A stretch of DNA of 43,990 nt from an uncultured Verrucomicrobiota bacterium (GCA_949298545.1 CASFWX010000024.1:1-43990), one strand, 5' to 3'. Counted from the stretch's first letter, positions 1-8,028 are shown. Numbers and translations are program-made. The notes: generated from the letters alone by a model not told the origin.

Positions 1-333
1 AAGAAGACGAAGTTGTATTGGCTCTTGAGCACTCAGGCCACAAATTCCATGACGCCCATAGAGAAGATGACGTTGGACCGTTTTGACCTGCCGAACAACG
101 AGCGCCAAAGGCTGGTTCTCCACTTCTCAAAGAATCTCGTCGATTGGTGCTTTGCCGGACTTGTTGCGAAAGTCGATTCCAATAAGGCGTCGCGCCATTA
201 TGCTGCGATGGACATTGACGGCGACGATTTGATTATTCTCTCCCGCAGCGGCGACGAAAACGCTATCAGCGCGCATGAAGGGAATATGATAACATTCCAC
301 CGCGTTAAGAATTTTAGGGACTTGGTTTACTAA
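1..333 (+). CDS. Sialidase/BNR-type glycoside hydrolase-like protein, C-terminal fragment
   Basis: The reading frame is open from the first base of the window and stops at 331-333, so only about the last 110 residues are present and the true start lies upstream. The fragment contains a strand-rich block with the segments LVLHFSKNLVDW, DIDGDDLIILSRSG and MITFHRVKNFRDLVY. This resembles the last blade of sialidase-like six-bladed propeller proteins, where a line about the strength of user evidence (DGDDL-x-x-x-SR) precedes a final N-x-(L/I)TFH-x-(I/V)KNFR. Such proteins usually act outside the cytoplasm on glycans. The catalytic residues would lie upstream and cannot be seen, so the substrate is unknown. 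It is followed by a long imperfect inverted repeat with a T-run. The family assignment is from pattern recognition only. Confidence 0.55.
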   Translation, partial: KKTKLYWLLSTQATNSMTPIEKMTLDRFDLPNNERQRLVLHFSKNLVDWCFAGLVAKVDSNKASRHYAAMDIDGDDLIILSRSGDENAISAHEGNMITFHRVKNFRDLVY

Positions 334-348
334 TTCCTGATTTTGTGG

Positions 349-445
349 AATCCGCGTTTTTTCGCGCAGGGATATTTTTTGAGTCCGCATTTAATTTCGG
401 GCAAAGATATATTTCTCAGCGCGCTTGAAACGCGGATTTTTTATT
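349..445 (+). terminator. Long inverted repeat with T-run, possible terminator of the upstream glycosidase gene
   Basis: AATCCGCGTTT (349-359) is the exact reverse complement of AAACGCGGATT (428-438). A second short pair GCGC (364-367) and GCGC (421-424) can extend the stem. On the plus strand the right arm is followed by TTTTTATTTT. This would end transcription of the gene finishing at 333. The 68-nt loop is long for an intrinsic terminator, so a different structural role is possible. The rest of 334-532 shows no gene. Confidence 0.4.
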
Positions 446-532
446 TTCGCCGGCTTTGTAGGATTTGTAGTCGAAGATATTGGTTGAATAGCGGTCGGGG
501 AAAATGCGTATGCGCGCAGATTGTAGTGGGAT

Positions 533-1018
533 TTACAATTTTACAATTAGGGCGACGGCATGCGCTCCTATGCCTTCCTTGCGCCCTTCCCAGCCCATTT
601 TTTCATTTGTGGTTGCCTTGATCCCCACATCTTCCGGAGAGACTTTCAAGGAGGCAGAGAGGATTTTTTTCATGTCTTTTATGTGCGGAAGTATTTTCGG
701 CTGTTCGGCGATTACGGTGCAGTCGACATTATTCACGCGAAAACCCAATTTTGCGATTTCCTCGACGGCTCTGATGATTATCTTTTGCGAGTCAATATCC
801 TTGCAAGAATCGTCTGAAGGGGGGAAGAAAAAGCCGATATCCGGCAAAGCGGCAGCGCCGAGGACGGCATCGGCTATGGCGTGGCTGAGCACGTCAGCGT
901 CCGAATGGCCGAGCAGCCCCTTATCCGACGGTATTTCAACTCCCCCGATTATGCATTTGCGGTTTTCCGCGAATCTGTGTACATCGTAGCCGAATCCTAT
1001 GCGAAAGTTTCCGTTCAT
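533..1018 (-). CDS. ispF: 2-C-methyl-D-erythritol 2,4-cyclodiphosphate synthase
   Basis: IspF closes CDP-ME 2-phosphate to the cyclic diphosphate MEcPP, releasing CMP, in the MEP isoprenoid pathway of the cytosol. The 161-residue length is typical. The divalent-metal ligands are visible: D12 and H14 in GYDVHRF and H46 in DVLSHAI. H38 in GHSDADV matches the conserved His there. The CDP-binding end has KATTNEKMGWEGRKEGIGAH, which fits the family pattern KATTTEKLGFTGRGEGIA. The flexible-loop segment reads DIGFFFPPSD rather than the proteobacterial form. It is the last gene of a pyrF-ispD-ispF operon, with only 7 nt separating it from the ispD stop codon. The assignment is firm. Confidence 0.97.
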   Translation of the reverse strand: MNGNFRIGFGYDVHRFAENRKCIIGGVEIPSDKGLLGHSDADVLSHAIADAVLGAAALPDIGFFFPPSDDSCKDIDSQKIIIRAVEEIAKLGFRVNNVDCTVIAEQPKILPHIKDMKKILSASLKVSPEDVGIKATTNEKMGWEGRKEGIGAHAVALIVKL

Positions 1019-1025
1019 GGTTTCG

Positions 1026-1757
1026 TCATTTGTTTTTTAGGTTTTTATTCAATATAAATTTGGCGTAGTCGAGATCTTCCGGGACGGTGATTTTCGGATT
1101 TGGCGAAAGGTTTTCAACCAGCGTGGGTCTGATTTTCAAATATGCCGCGGCTGCTGCGTCGTCGGTTACGGACAATTTTTCCCCCTTCACTTTGAGGTAG
1201 GCAGAAAGAATATCGGAAGCGCGGAATACTTGCGGGGTTTGCATTGCCCAGAGCCTGTTTCTTTCGAGATCGGAAAGTTTGCACAGGCGGGTGCCGGTTT
1301 TATTTTTTTGGACGCGCTTTATGGTGTCGACTACTCTCGATGCGAGAACCGCGGCGCCGTCCTCGCGCGCGGCTGCTGAGAGTTTTTTTATGTTTTCGGA
1401 TCCGACGAGAGGCCTTGCTCCGTCGTGAATAAACGCGAAGGCGGAATCGGCTCCGCGGACTTTCTTTAAGCCGTTTACGACGCTGTCTTGCCGCTCTTTT
1501 CCGCCGCGGGCGAAATCGATGCGCAGTTTTTTTTCAATGTCCGGAAAATATTTTTTAATGAGCCTTTTTATGGAGCGCTGCTGGGAATCGTCTCTGCACA
1601 CGAATACAACCTGGCTGATTTCCCCGCTGTCCAGAAACGCCTTAAATGAGTGCAATATTACAGGAAGCCCGCAGAGCGGTTCGAGGACTTTATCCTTCAC
1701 TTTTCCCCGCATGCGGGATCCGCTTCCGCCCGCGAGCAATATTGCGGAGTTCGGCAT
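1026..1757 (-). CDS. ispD: 2-C-methyl-D-erythritol 4-phosphate cytidylyltransferase
   Basis: IspD joins CTP and MEP to give CDP-ME, the third step of the MEP pathway. The 243-residue protein shows the nucleotide-binding start LLAGGSGSRM, the ribose/phosphate segment GGKERQDSVVNGL, FIHDGARPLV (family HDAARP), VVDTIKRV, QTPQVFR, TDDA and the end NPKITVPEDLDYA. The usual P-K-Q after the glycine-rich loop is replaced by K-D-K in VKDKVLEPL. A Lys remains nearby and I believe this DKVL form is common outside proteobacteria. The ATG follows the pyrF stop by 1 nt, and ispF begins 7 nt after this gene ends, so the three are probably co-transcribed and translationally coupled. Separate ispD and ispF genes are used here, not an ispDF fusion. 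Confidence 0.96.
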   Translation of the reverse strand: MPNSAILLAGGSGSRMRGKVKDKVLEPLCGLPVILHSFKAFLDSGEISQVVFVCRDDSQQRSIKRLIKKYFPDIEKKLRIDFARGGKERQDSVVNGLKKVRGADSAFAFIHDGARPLVGSENIKKLSAAAREDGAAVLASRVVDTIKRVQKNKTGTRLCKLSDLERNRLWAMQTPQVFRASDILSAYLKVKGEKLSVTDDAAAAAYLKIRPTLVENLSPNPKITVPEDLDYAKFILNKNLKNK

Positions 1758-1758
1758 T

Positions 1759-2457
1759 TCAGGAAATCTCCTCTTTTATCGCGCGGGCGGCCGCGGCTGG
1801 GTTTTCCGCTCTTAGTATCGGGCGCCCGACGACGATAAAATCGGCTCCGGCGCGCTTGGCCATCATGGGGGTCATGACGCGCTTTTGCTCGTTCGAGTCG
1901 GCACCGGCAGGGCGTATTCCGGGGGTTACGAGTTTTACTTCGGCGGGGATTATTTTTCTGAGCATTTCGATTTCGAGCGGCGAGCATACGAGGCCCCGCA
2001 TACCGCTATCGACAGCAAGTTTGGCGAGGATGCGCACTTGTTCAGCGGGAGTTCTCCCGACGCCGGTAAGGGCGAGCGAGTCGCCGTCGAATGAAGTCAG
2101 GACGGTCACTCCGAGCAGCAGTAAGTCCGGGTTTGATTCCCTTGCGGCGGCGAGCGCCGACTCCATCATCTCCCTTCCTCCGGAAGCGTGGATTGTCAGC
2201 ATTGATATGGGGAGATTCGCGAGGCTTTTAATTGCCGAAGCGACGGTGTTTGGAATGTCGTACAGCTTGAGGTCTAAAAATATTTTAAAACCGCGCGAAG
2301 CGGTCTGCCTGACGAAATCCCCCCCGCATGCCAGATACATCTGGAGGCCGATTTTTATCCATTCCACCTCTCCTTCGAGATCCGACAAGACACTTTCCGC
2401 CGCGCGCCTGTCCGGCATATCGAGTGCGAGCATTAGTTTGCAATCCTGCTTTGACAT
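1759..2457 (-). CDS. pyrF: Orotidine 5'-phosphate decarboxylase
   Basis: PyrF decarboxylates OMP to UMP in the last step of de novo pyrimidine synthesis. The 232-residue protein has LALDMPD at the first strand, IKIGLQMY, the catalytic tetrad region DLKLYDIPNTV (D-x-K-x-x-D-I-P), TIHASGG, VTPGIRP and FIVVGRPI for phosphate binding, which is the complete set for the short bacterial class of the enzyme. It is the first gene of the minus-strand operon with ispD and ispF. UMP feeds CTP, the IspD co-substrate, so the grouping may be more than chance, although that is inference. Its start is 51 bp from the divergent ispE start, and this gap must hold both promoters. I saw no convincing -35/-10 pair for this direction. 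Confidence 0.96.
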   Translation of the reverse strand: MSKQDCKLMLALDMPDRRAAESVLSDLEGEVEWIKIGLQMYLACGGDFVRQTASRGFKIFLDLKLYDIPNTVASAIKSLANLPISMLTIHASGGREMMESALAAARESNPDLLLLGVTVLTSFDGDSLALTGVGRTPAEQVRILAKLAVDSGMRGLVCSPLEIEMLRKIIPAEVKLVTPGIRPAGADSNEQKRVMTPMMAKRAGADFIVVGRPILRAENPAAAARAIKEEIS

Positions 2458-2508
2458 GGCTCAATATTTGTGGCATAAGCCGAGCTGCATTTCAAATATA
2501 TTAAGACG

Positions 2509-3423
2509 ATGACGGTAAAAAAAATTTCGCCGAGCAAAGTAAATCTGATGCTAGCCATAACCGGCGTCCGCGCCGACGGTTTCCACAATCTATTGAGCCT
2601 TGTCGCGCCTACGGATTTTGGGGACGAGCTTTCGGTGGGAATTTTGCCGGAAGATGCGGAGGGAGACACTCTCGAATGCAATATGGAGGGGGTTCCGACG
2701 GATTCGTCTAATCTCGTCATGCGCGCTGCGGAGCTTTTCAGGGGGGCGTCCGGCGCGCGGAAGCGCTTCGCCTTCAAGCTCGACAAGCGGATTCCAGCCG
2801 GGGCGGGGCTCGGCGGCGGCAGCGGAAACGGAGCCGTTGCGCTCGCGGCAATGAACGAGCTTTGCGGAGAGCCTTTGGACGAGGCCGCATTGTGCTCTCT
2901 CGCGGCGGAATTGGGCTCGGATTGCCCGTTGTTTATATCAGGAAACCCCGCAGTCATGCGCGGGCGGGGAGACATCGTATGGCCGCTTGAAGGGGAGGCG
3001 AAGGCGGCAATTTGCAGGCTCAAGCTTTTTATATTCAAGCCATCGTTCTCCATAAATACGGCTTGGGCATATTCCAAGATGAGGGAAAATCCGTCAGATT
3101 ACGCCGATCCCGATGCGGCGGAGGCAATGTTGTCTGAATGGCTCGAGAATCCATCTGATATTTCACTGCCGCTTTTCAACAATATGCAGGCGGAGGCGTT
3201 TAAAAAATATCCGGCTCTCGAGATTATGCTCGACGAAATCCGGGCGAAGTTTGGGGTTCCCGCATTGATGAGCGGATCGGGAAGCGCCTGTTTTGCGGTG
3301 GTCAATTCGCTTTCGGATTCAGACATGGCAAGTTTGGAAAAAATTGTGCGCGCAGGATTTGGCGAGAGCTGCTTTACGTCTTTTGCCGATTTCCCCGAAG
3401 GCGTGCGCTGTTTGGGAAAATAG
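2509..3423 (+). CDS. ispE: 4-diphosphocytidyl-2-C-methyl-D-erythritol kinase
   Basis: IspE phosphorylates CDP-ME at the 2-position with ATP, linking the reactions of IspD and IspF. The 304-residue GHMP kinase has the N-terminal substrate segment SPSKVNLML with K10, DGFHNL, the ATP loop PAGAGLGGGSGNG (about residues 96-108), the catalytic Asp D138 in LGSDCPLF, and the C-terminal glycine motif MSGSGSACFAV. The first residue of the usual PAKINL reads S-K-V-N-L here. It lies divergent to pyrF-ispD-ispF, so three consecutive MEP enzymes come from a single locus. A TATATT at 2497-2502 lies 6 nt before the ATG, which would imply an almost leaderless mRNA, but no good -35 is present. Confidence 0.95.
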   Translation: MTVKKISPSKVNLMLAITGVRADGFHNLLSLVAPTDFGDELSVGILPEDAEGDTLECNMEGVPTDSSNLVMRAAELFRGASGARKRFAFKLDKRIPAGAGLGGGSGNGAVALAAMNELCGEPLDEAALCSLAAELGSDCPLFISGNPAVMRGRGDIVWPLEGEAKAAICRLKLFIFKPSFSINTAWAYSKMRENPSDYADPDAAEAMLSEWLENPSDISLPLFNNMQAEAFKKYPALEIMLDEIRAKFGVPALMSGSGSACFAVVNSLSDSDMASLEKIVRAGFGESCFTSFADFPEGVRCLGK

Positions 3424-3539
3424 CCTTCGTTGGAGTCGAAAAAGAAAAATCTTGCCGCCAAGTTCTTCTGGCAAAGGCGGAAAACTTTACGCCCAATTAA
3501 AATATTGTTTGCCAATTTTTGCCGGCGGGCTTTGAAAAT

Positions 3540-3587
3540 CGGAAAGAATAAAGCCCGCAAAGCGTTTAAGTGCGGAGATTGCGGGCT
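3540..3587 (-). terminator. Intrinsic terminator of tRNA-Lys
   Basis: Read on the minus strand, AGCCCGCAA (3587-3579) pairs with TTGCGGGCT (3560-3552) in a 9-bp GC-rich stem followed by TTTATTCTTT. It starts 12 nt after the tRNA 3' end. The right arm can alternatively pair with a third copy of the motif further on at 3533-3525 (AAAGCCCGC with GCGGGCTTT), giving two competing hairpins. Confidence 0.75.
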
Positions 3588-3598
3588 ATTAAAATCTA

Positions 3599-3671
<73 letters not shown>

Positions 3672-3688
3672 TTAAAATGAAAGCTTGG

Positions 3689-3716
3689 AAGATAAAACTT
3701 GTGGGCGCCTATGCAA
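3689..3716 (-). promoter_or_regulatory. Candidate promoter of tRNA-Lys
   Basis: On the minus strand TTGCAT (3716-3711) and TATCTT (3694-3689) are separated by 16 nt. Transcription would start near 3682, about 10 nt before the mature tRNA end. The -35 agrees in four of six positions with the sigma-70 consensus. Confidence 0.4.
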
Positions 3717-3730
3717 GTTTTTTTTTATTT

Positions 3731-3759
3731 TTGTCTTTAAAGAATTTTACGAATAAAAT
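3731..3759 (+). promoter_or_regulatory. Candidate promoter of the histidine phosphatase gene
   Basis: TTGTCT (3731-3736) and TAAAAT (3754-3759) are separated by 17 nt, preceded by a run of Ts (3718-3731). The expected start near 3766 gives a leader of about 20 nt for the ATG at 3786. It faces away from the tRNA promoter. Confidence 0.45.
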
Positions 3760-3785
3760 ATGCAAGTAAAAAACTGAAAGCTGCT

Positions 3786-4523
3786 ATGAAAAAATATATT
3801 TTCTACATTCTAATTTTCTTCGTTTGCATTTCAGGACTTTATCTTCCGGAATCCGTTTCCGCGAAGGACGGAGTGCGTAAAATCTTTGTATTGCGCCACG
3901 GGCAGCGCCCGCCCAAGGCGGATCCTTTCCTTTTCCCGCTGGGTGTTCGCCAAGCTTCTCTGGCTGCGGAGCGCATGAAGGCGGACGGGTTTGATCCCGA
4001 CAACTGCTCGATATACGCCTCCCCATATTTGAGGACGGTGGAAACCGCGGCAGCTGCTGCGAGGCTTTTTAATAAAAAGATAATCTTGAACCCGCTTATT
4101 CAGGAGCGCACAAAGCATGTCGGGACTCCTCAGGCAAAAGGCCATACGCAGGCGGAAATAGAAGCGTATTTCCCAGGCCTGATAGCTCCCGAACCGGCGC
4201 TTAAATATCCGTGGGTCTATGACGACAACGCCGGAAAAATTCTTGAAAAGCGAATCGTGCGCGCCCTAGACGATGCATTGAAAAATGGAGACGGCGATAT
4301 CGCCATGTTCACCCACAAGACGCCGTTCAACGTTCTCCTGCAGGAGCTTTGCCGCCGCGCGGGCGTTAAGATCGACGTCCAGATATGGAATTGCTCCATG
4401 GCGTACTTTATCGTGGATTCAAAGGGGAATACGCATTTCGTGGGGATCGGGACGGGATACATTCCGGTGGACGAGATAACAAACAACGAAAAAACTCCGC
4501 TCGACGGAGGCGCAAGAAATTAA
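3786..4523 (+). CDS. Secreted histidine phosphatase superfamily protein (phosphoglycerate mutase-like)
   Basis: The 245-residue protein begins with a signal peptide (MKKYIFYILIFF, hydrophobic to about residue 20, likely cut after the SVSA near residue 26), so it should act in the periplasm. The branch-1 histidine phosphatase core follows: VLRHGQRP with the phospho-accepting H38, SPYLRTVETA with the second phosphate-binding Arg, QERTKHVGTP in the substrate-lid region, and AMFTHKTPF with the second catalytic His at 177. In many relatives the last motif reads H-G-G or H-G; here it is H-K-T. Secreted members remove phosphate from a range of small molecules, and the substrate cannot be read from sequence. 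The family is certain and the function is not. An 8-bp inverted repeat GCGCAAGA/TCTTGCGC (4510-4517, 4549-4556) spans the stop codon. Confidence 0.85.
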   Translation: MKKYIFYILIFFVCISGLYLPESVSAKDGVRKIFVLRHGQRPPKADPFLFPLGVRQASLAAERMKADGFDPDNCSIYASPYLRTVETAAAAARLFNKKIILNPLIQERTKHVGTPQAKGHTQAEIEAYFPGLIAPEPALKYPWVYDDNAGKILEKRIVRALDDALKNGDGDIAMFTHKTPFNVLLQELCRRAGVKIDVQIWNCSMAYFIVDSKGNTHFVGIGTGYIPVDEITNNEKTPLDGGARN

Positions 4524-4561
4524 ATTTTTGCCTTTTTTAATATTCGGCTCTTGCGCATTTT

Positions 4562-4597
4562 ACGAAGAACACGAAGAACACGAAGAACACAAAGAAC
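4562..4597. repeat. Four tandem 9-bp units (ACGAAGAAC) followed by a 12-bp palindrome
   Basis: ACGAAGAAC occurs at 4562-4570, 4571-4579 and 4580-4588, with a fourth copy ACAAAGAAC at 4589-4597. The last four bases of the array begin a perfect palindrome GAACTCGAGTTC (4594-4605). The array lies in the 136-bp gap before mfd and codes for nothing obvious. Confidence 0.9.
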
Positions 4598-4659
4598 TCG
4601 AGTTCGTGAGTGAATTTGGTTGCAAGGCTGGCGCCTGCGTCCACTGTGTTTTTTAGAGA

Positions 4660-7600
4660 ATGAAAAGCCTTTCGGCAGGCGAAAACGCGCGCTTTATCCC
4701 CGATATTCCTCAATCGGGGTGGGCTTTTGTCGCCGCAAAATCCATTGCGGAGGCAAGGGGAGGGGAAAAAGCGTCAATCTTGTTTTTTGAAAAATTTTCT
4801 GATTGTGAAATTTTTTACCCGCGAATAGCTTTCTTCCTTAAATTTTTCGGAGCCGATTACAGGGTAAAACTTCTTCCTCCGCCCGTTTCCGGGGAGGGGG
4901 CAAATTCCGCCGCCTTTGACGCCTTGTGCGAGCGCACGGGAACTTTGAACGCTCTCGCGGAGGCTGGCAGGTCGGAGCTTCCCCCATTGGCGGTATTGAC
5001 TACTCCGGAGGCTTTTTTTTCTCCCGCTCCTTCGCCGGGCCTGGCGGAGAGGTTTGAGATAAGAAAAGGCGGGAAAATTTCCATTGATTCTCTCTCCCGA
5101 AAGCTTGCGGAATATGGATATTATAATGAAGTACTTTGCGAATCTCCCGGGCAATTTTCGGTTCGGGGCGGCATTGTTGACGTGTATCCGATAGCTTCCA
5201 CCGAGCCGTATAGGATAGATTTTTTCGGAGATGAAATAGATTCGCTAAGGACTTTTGATCCCGACACCCAGCTTGGAACAGGGAAGGCGGAATCATTTCG
5301 CATAGACGCCATTCCGCAAGATTCGGGCGCTGAGAATGGGAGATTTACATGCGCGGATTACCTCAAAGGTTCTATTTCTGCGATATTTTTCGAGCCGCGC
5401 GCCTTGGAATGCGGGTTTCCCGAAAGGTTTTCCGTCCCTGAAAAGTTTTCGCTTGGGGGAAACGGCAATTTTTCCGGCTTGCTCGGCGGCGGCGGGAGTG
5501 CGCTTGGAATTTCCTCCACGGGGCTTTCCGGGGAAACTTTTAGGTCTGCTAGCACAGTGCGTTTGGATTGCGAGGATATGGGAGCGTATTCGCGCGTTTC
5601 TTTTGAAGATGGAATTGGTTTCGAACGCTTCGAGAGTTGGAGTGAAAACTCTAAGGCGTACATGAGAAGGCTCTCCGAATGGAGCGCATCTGGCATGTCT
5701 GTTTACATAGCCGCATCCGGAAAAGCTGATGAGGAGCTGGCGGAAAAAATGATTTCGGCAGCCGGGATAAAGAAATTCGATTTCAAGTTTGTGCCCCCTG
5801 ATTTTGGGGAGGGCTTTCTCGTCCGCGGCGCCGGCTTTGGCGAAGGGGTGGCTTTCGTTGGCCAGCGCGACTTCTTCGGGCGCAGGCCGAAGACGGAGCT
5901 CGAAGGCAGGCGCAAGATGCTTTCCCGGCGGGCGCAGGTCGACCAGATGCTCGATTTTTCGGAGCTTGGCGAGGGCGACTATGTGGTGCATTTGACGCAT
6001 GGCGTGTGCCGATACCACGGTGTCGTGAAGCTGAAGACCGAGAGCGGGGAGCAGGAAGTCATGAAGCTCGAGTTTGAAGACGGAGCCTCGCTTTATTTGC
6101 CGCTTCACAACGCGCATCTTCTCACGCGCTACATCGGGCTCGACAAGCGTCAGCCCAAGCTTGCCAAGCTAAATTCGAAAGCTTGGACGAAAGTCAAAAC
6201 CGCCGCCGAGCTCGCCGCTCTCGATTACGCTGCCGAACTTCTTGAAATACAGTCCCGGCGCGAGCTTGCCGCGGGAAAAGCGTTTCCTCCCGACGACGAT
6301 TGGCAGAGAAATTTCGACGGGACATTTCCGTATGTCGAGACTCCCGACCAGCTTCGCGCGATAGAAGATGTAAAGAGGGACATGGAGTCTCCGCGCCCTA
6401 TGGACAGGCTGATTTGCGCGGACGTCGGGTTCGGCAAGACCGAAGTCGCCATGCGCGCAGCCTTTAAATGCGTACTTGGAGGTGCGCAGGCGGCGGTATT
6501 GTGCCCGACAACGATTTTATGCCAGCAGCACTTCAGGACATTCGGAGAGCGCTTCCGCGGGTATCCTGTTGTAGTCGAGATGCTTTCCCGCTTCAGGACG
6601 CCGCGCCAGGCGGCAAAGATAAAAGCCGAGCTCGCCGCTGGGAAGATAGACGTAATAATAGGCACCCATGCCCTATTGGCGGACGATGTGTCGTTCAAAA
6701 ACTTGGGGCTTCTGGTCGTTGACGAGGAGCACAGGTTCGGTGTGAAGCACAAGGAGAAAATAAAAAAGCTCAGATCCGGAATAGACGTCTTGTCGATGAG
6801 CGCCACTCCGATTCCGCGGACGCTATATTTTGCCATGATGGGCGCGCGGGAGATATCCGTTATGGAAACTCCGCCGAAGAACCGCTTCCCCGTGGAAACT
6901 TTTGTGAGGGAGTATTCCGAGGAAACCGTGCGGAAGGCTGTGGAAATGGAAATTGGGCGCGGCGGCCAAGTATTTTATTTGCACAACAGGGTCAAGAGCA
7001 TAGACGAAACTGCCGAAAAGCTCCGCGCGGCTTTCCCCAATTTGCGCATAGGTGTCGGGCACGGGAGAATGGACGAGAGAGCCCTTGAAAAACTGATGGC
7101 AGATTTCGTAGACGGGCGGTACGATATTTTAGTTTGCACGACAATAATAGAATCCGGCTTGGATATACCAAACTGCAATACGATAATAATAGAGGGCGCC
7201 GACAAATTCGGGTTGGCGCAGCTGTACCAGCTTCGCGGAAGGGTTGGTCGGTTTACGCGGCGCGCGTATGCGTGGCTTCTACTGCACAGGCACGCCTCAC
7301 TTGTCGAGAGCGCGAGAAAACGGCTCGGAGCCATCAGGCAATACAACAAGCCCGGAGCCGGATTCCGAATAGCCACGCGGGACTTGCAGCTGAGGGGATG
7401 CGGCAATCTGCTTGGGGCAAAGCAGAGCGGGCATATCGCGGGCGTCGGGTTCGATTTGTATTGCGCCCTTTTGAAGCGCAGCATAGCCCTGCTCCGCGGG
7501 GAGCGCCCGGCATCCGTGATACGCGCCGTTGTCGATCTCGACTTTATAAGTATGGGTGAGGCGTGGGACGAATCAAAGAGCGTTTCGCAGGTTGAAAACT

Positions 7601-8028
7601 ACTATCAGGAAATACGCCAGAGGGAGATGAGCGACGGCGGCGAGAAAGTTTCGGCGTACATACCCGCCTCTTACATACCGCAAACGCGCCTCCGCCTCGA
7701 CATATACCGGCAGCTGGCGATGGCAGCGAGCATGGCGGAGATAGATTCGCGCATGAGGGAGATTATCGACCGCTTTGGGCGCCCCCCGAAGGAGGTCGGA
7801 TATCTGATAGGCGTTTCCCGCGTGCGGGTTTTGGCGGAATCGGCGGGATTTACGGAGCTGAAGACGGAGGGAAAAATTCTCAAGCTCGGCGAGCGCGCGG
7901 GCGAAAATTTCCGATATTTTAAGTTGAACGGGAATTTTCTCCGCTTGACGAAACTCTCCGCCGCCGCCAAACTCCGCGAAATTGAACATATTTTGACTGT
8001 TGTCGTCCCAAGCATAAGGAAAACATGA
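4660..8028 (+). CDS. mfd: Transcription-repair coupling factor
   Basis: Mfd removes RNA polymerase stalled at lesions and recruits UvrA. The 1122-residue length fits. The N-terminal third has the UvrB-like fold (GGIVDVYP near residue 168, RIDFFGDEIDSLR). The RNA-polymerase-interacting domain lies near residues 420-490 (FSELGEGDYVVHLTHG). The RecG-like translocase has Walker A DVGFGKTE (K593), DEEH box 688-691, SATPIPRTL near 714, SGLDIPNC and the motif VI region RGRVGR near 860. A C-terminal regulatory domain follows with RLDIYRQLA. The usual GRVGRS reads GRVGRF. The N-terminal domain is less conserved than the translocase, as is normal. No Shine-Dalgarno is obvious before the ATG. The stop codon overlaps the next start as ATGA. 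Confidence 0.97.
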   Translation: MKSLSAGENARFIPDIPQSGWAFVAAKSIAEARGGEKASILFFEKFSDCEIFYPRIAFFLKFFGADYRVKLLPPPVSGEGANSAAFDALCERTGTLNALAEAGRSELPPLAVLTTPEAFFSPAPSPGLAERFEIRKGGKISIDSLSRKLAEYGYYNEVLCESPGQFSVRGGIVDVYPIASTEPYRIDFFGDEIDSLRTFDPDTQLGTGKAESFRIDAIPQDSGAENGRFTCADYLKGSISAIFFEPRALECGFPERFSVPEKFSLGGNGNFSGLLGGGGSALGISSTGLSGETFRSASTVRLDCEDMGAYSRVSFEDGIGFERFESWSENSKAYMRRLSEWSASGMSVYIAASGKADEELAEKMISAAGIKKFDFKFVPPDFGEGFLVRGAGFGEGVAFVGQRDFFGRRPKTELEGRRKMLSRRAQVDQMLDFSELGEGDYVVHLTHGVCRYHGVVKLKTESGEQEVMKLEFEDGASLYLPLHNAHLLTRYIGLDKRQPKLAKLNSKAWTKVKTAAELAALDYAAELLEIQSRRELAAGKAFPPDDDWQRNFDGTFPYVETPDQLRAIEDVKRDMESPRPMDRLICADVGFGKTEVAMRAAFKCVLGGAQAAVLCPTTILCQQHFRTFGERFRGYPVVVEMLSRFRTPRQAAKIKAELAAGKIDVIIGTHALLADDVSFKNLGLLVVDEEHRFGVKHKEKIKKLRSGIDVLSMSATPIPRTLYFAMMGAREISVMETPPKNRFPVETFVREYSEETVRKAVEMEIGRGGQVFYLHNRVKSIDETAEKLRAAFPNLRIGVGHGRMDERALEKLMADFVDGRYDILVCTTIIESGLDIPNCNTIIIEGADKFGLAQLYQLRGRVGRFTRRAYAWLLLHRHASLVESARKRLGAIRQYNKPGAGFRIATRDLQLRGCGNLLGAKQSGHIAGVGFDLYCALLKRSIALLRGERPASVIRAVVDLDFISMGEAWDESKSVSQVENYYQEIRQREMSDGGEKVSAYIPASYIPQTRLRLDIYRQLAMAASMAEIDSRMREIIDRFGRPPKEVGYLIGVSRVRVLAESAGFTELKTEGKILKLGERAGENFRYFKLNGNFLRLTKLSAAAKLREIEHILTVVVPSIRKT

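Noticed and set aside
504..989. 161-codon plus-strand frame opposite ispF
   Set aside because: ispF has complete metal and substrate motifs; the antisense frame has none.
1646..2512. 288-codon plus-strand frame opposite ispD and pyrF
   Set aside because: Both minus-strand genes are certain and the antisense product is rich in Ser, Ile and Arg without any motif.
3525..3558. Hairpin read as an ispE terminator on the plus strand
   Set aside because: The stem is good, but it is followed by AAAGCG rather than Ts on the plus strand; the T-run exists only on the minus strand, where it serves the tRNA.
4562..4597. Possible CRISPR array
   Set aside because: The repeats are 9 bp and directly adjacent with no spacers, so this is a simple tandem repeat.
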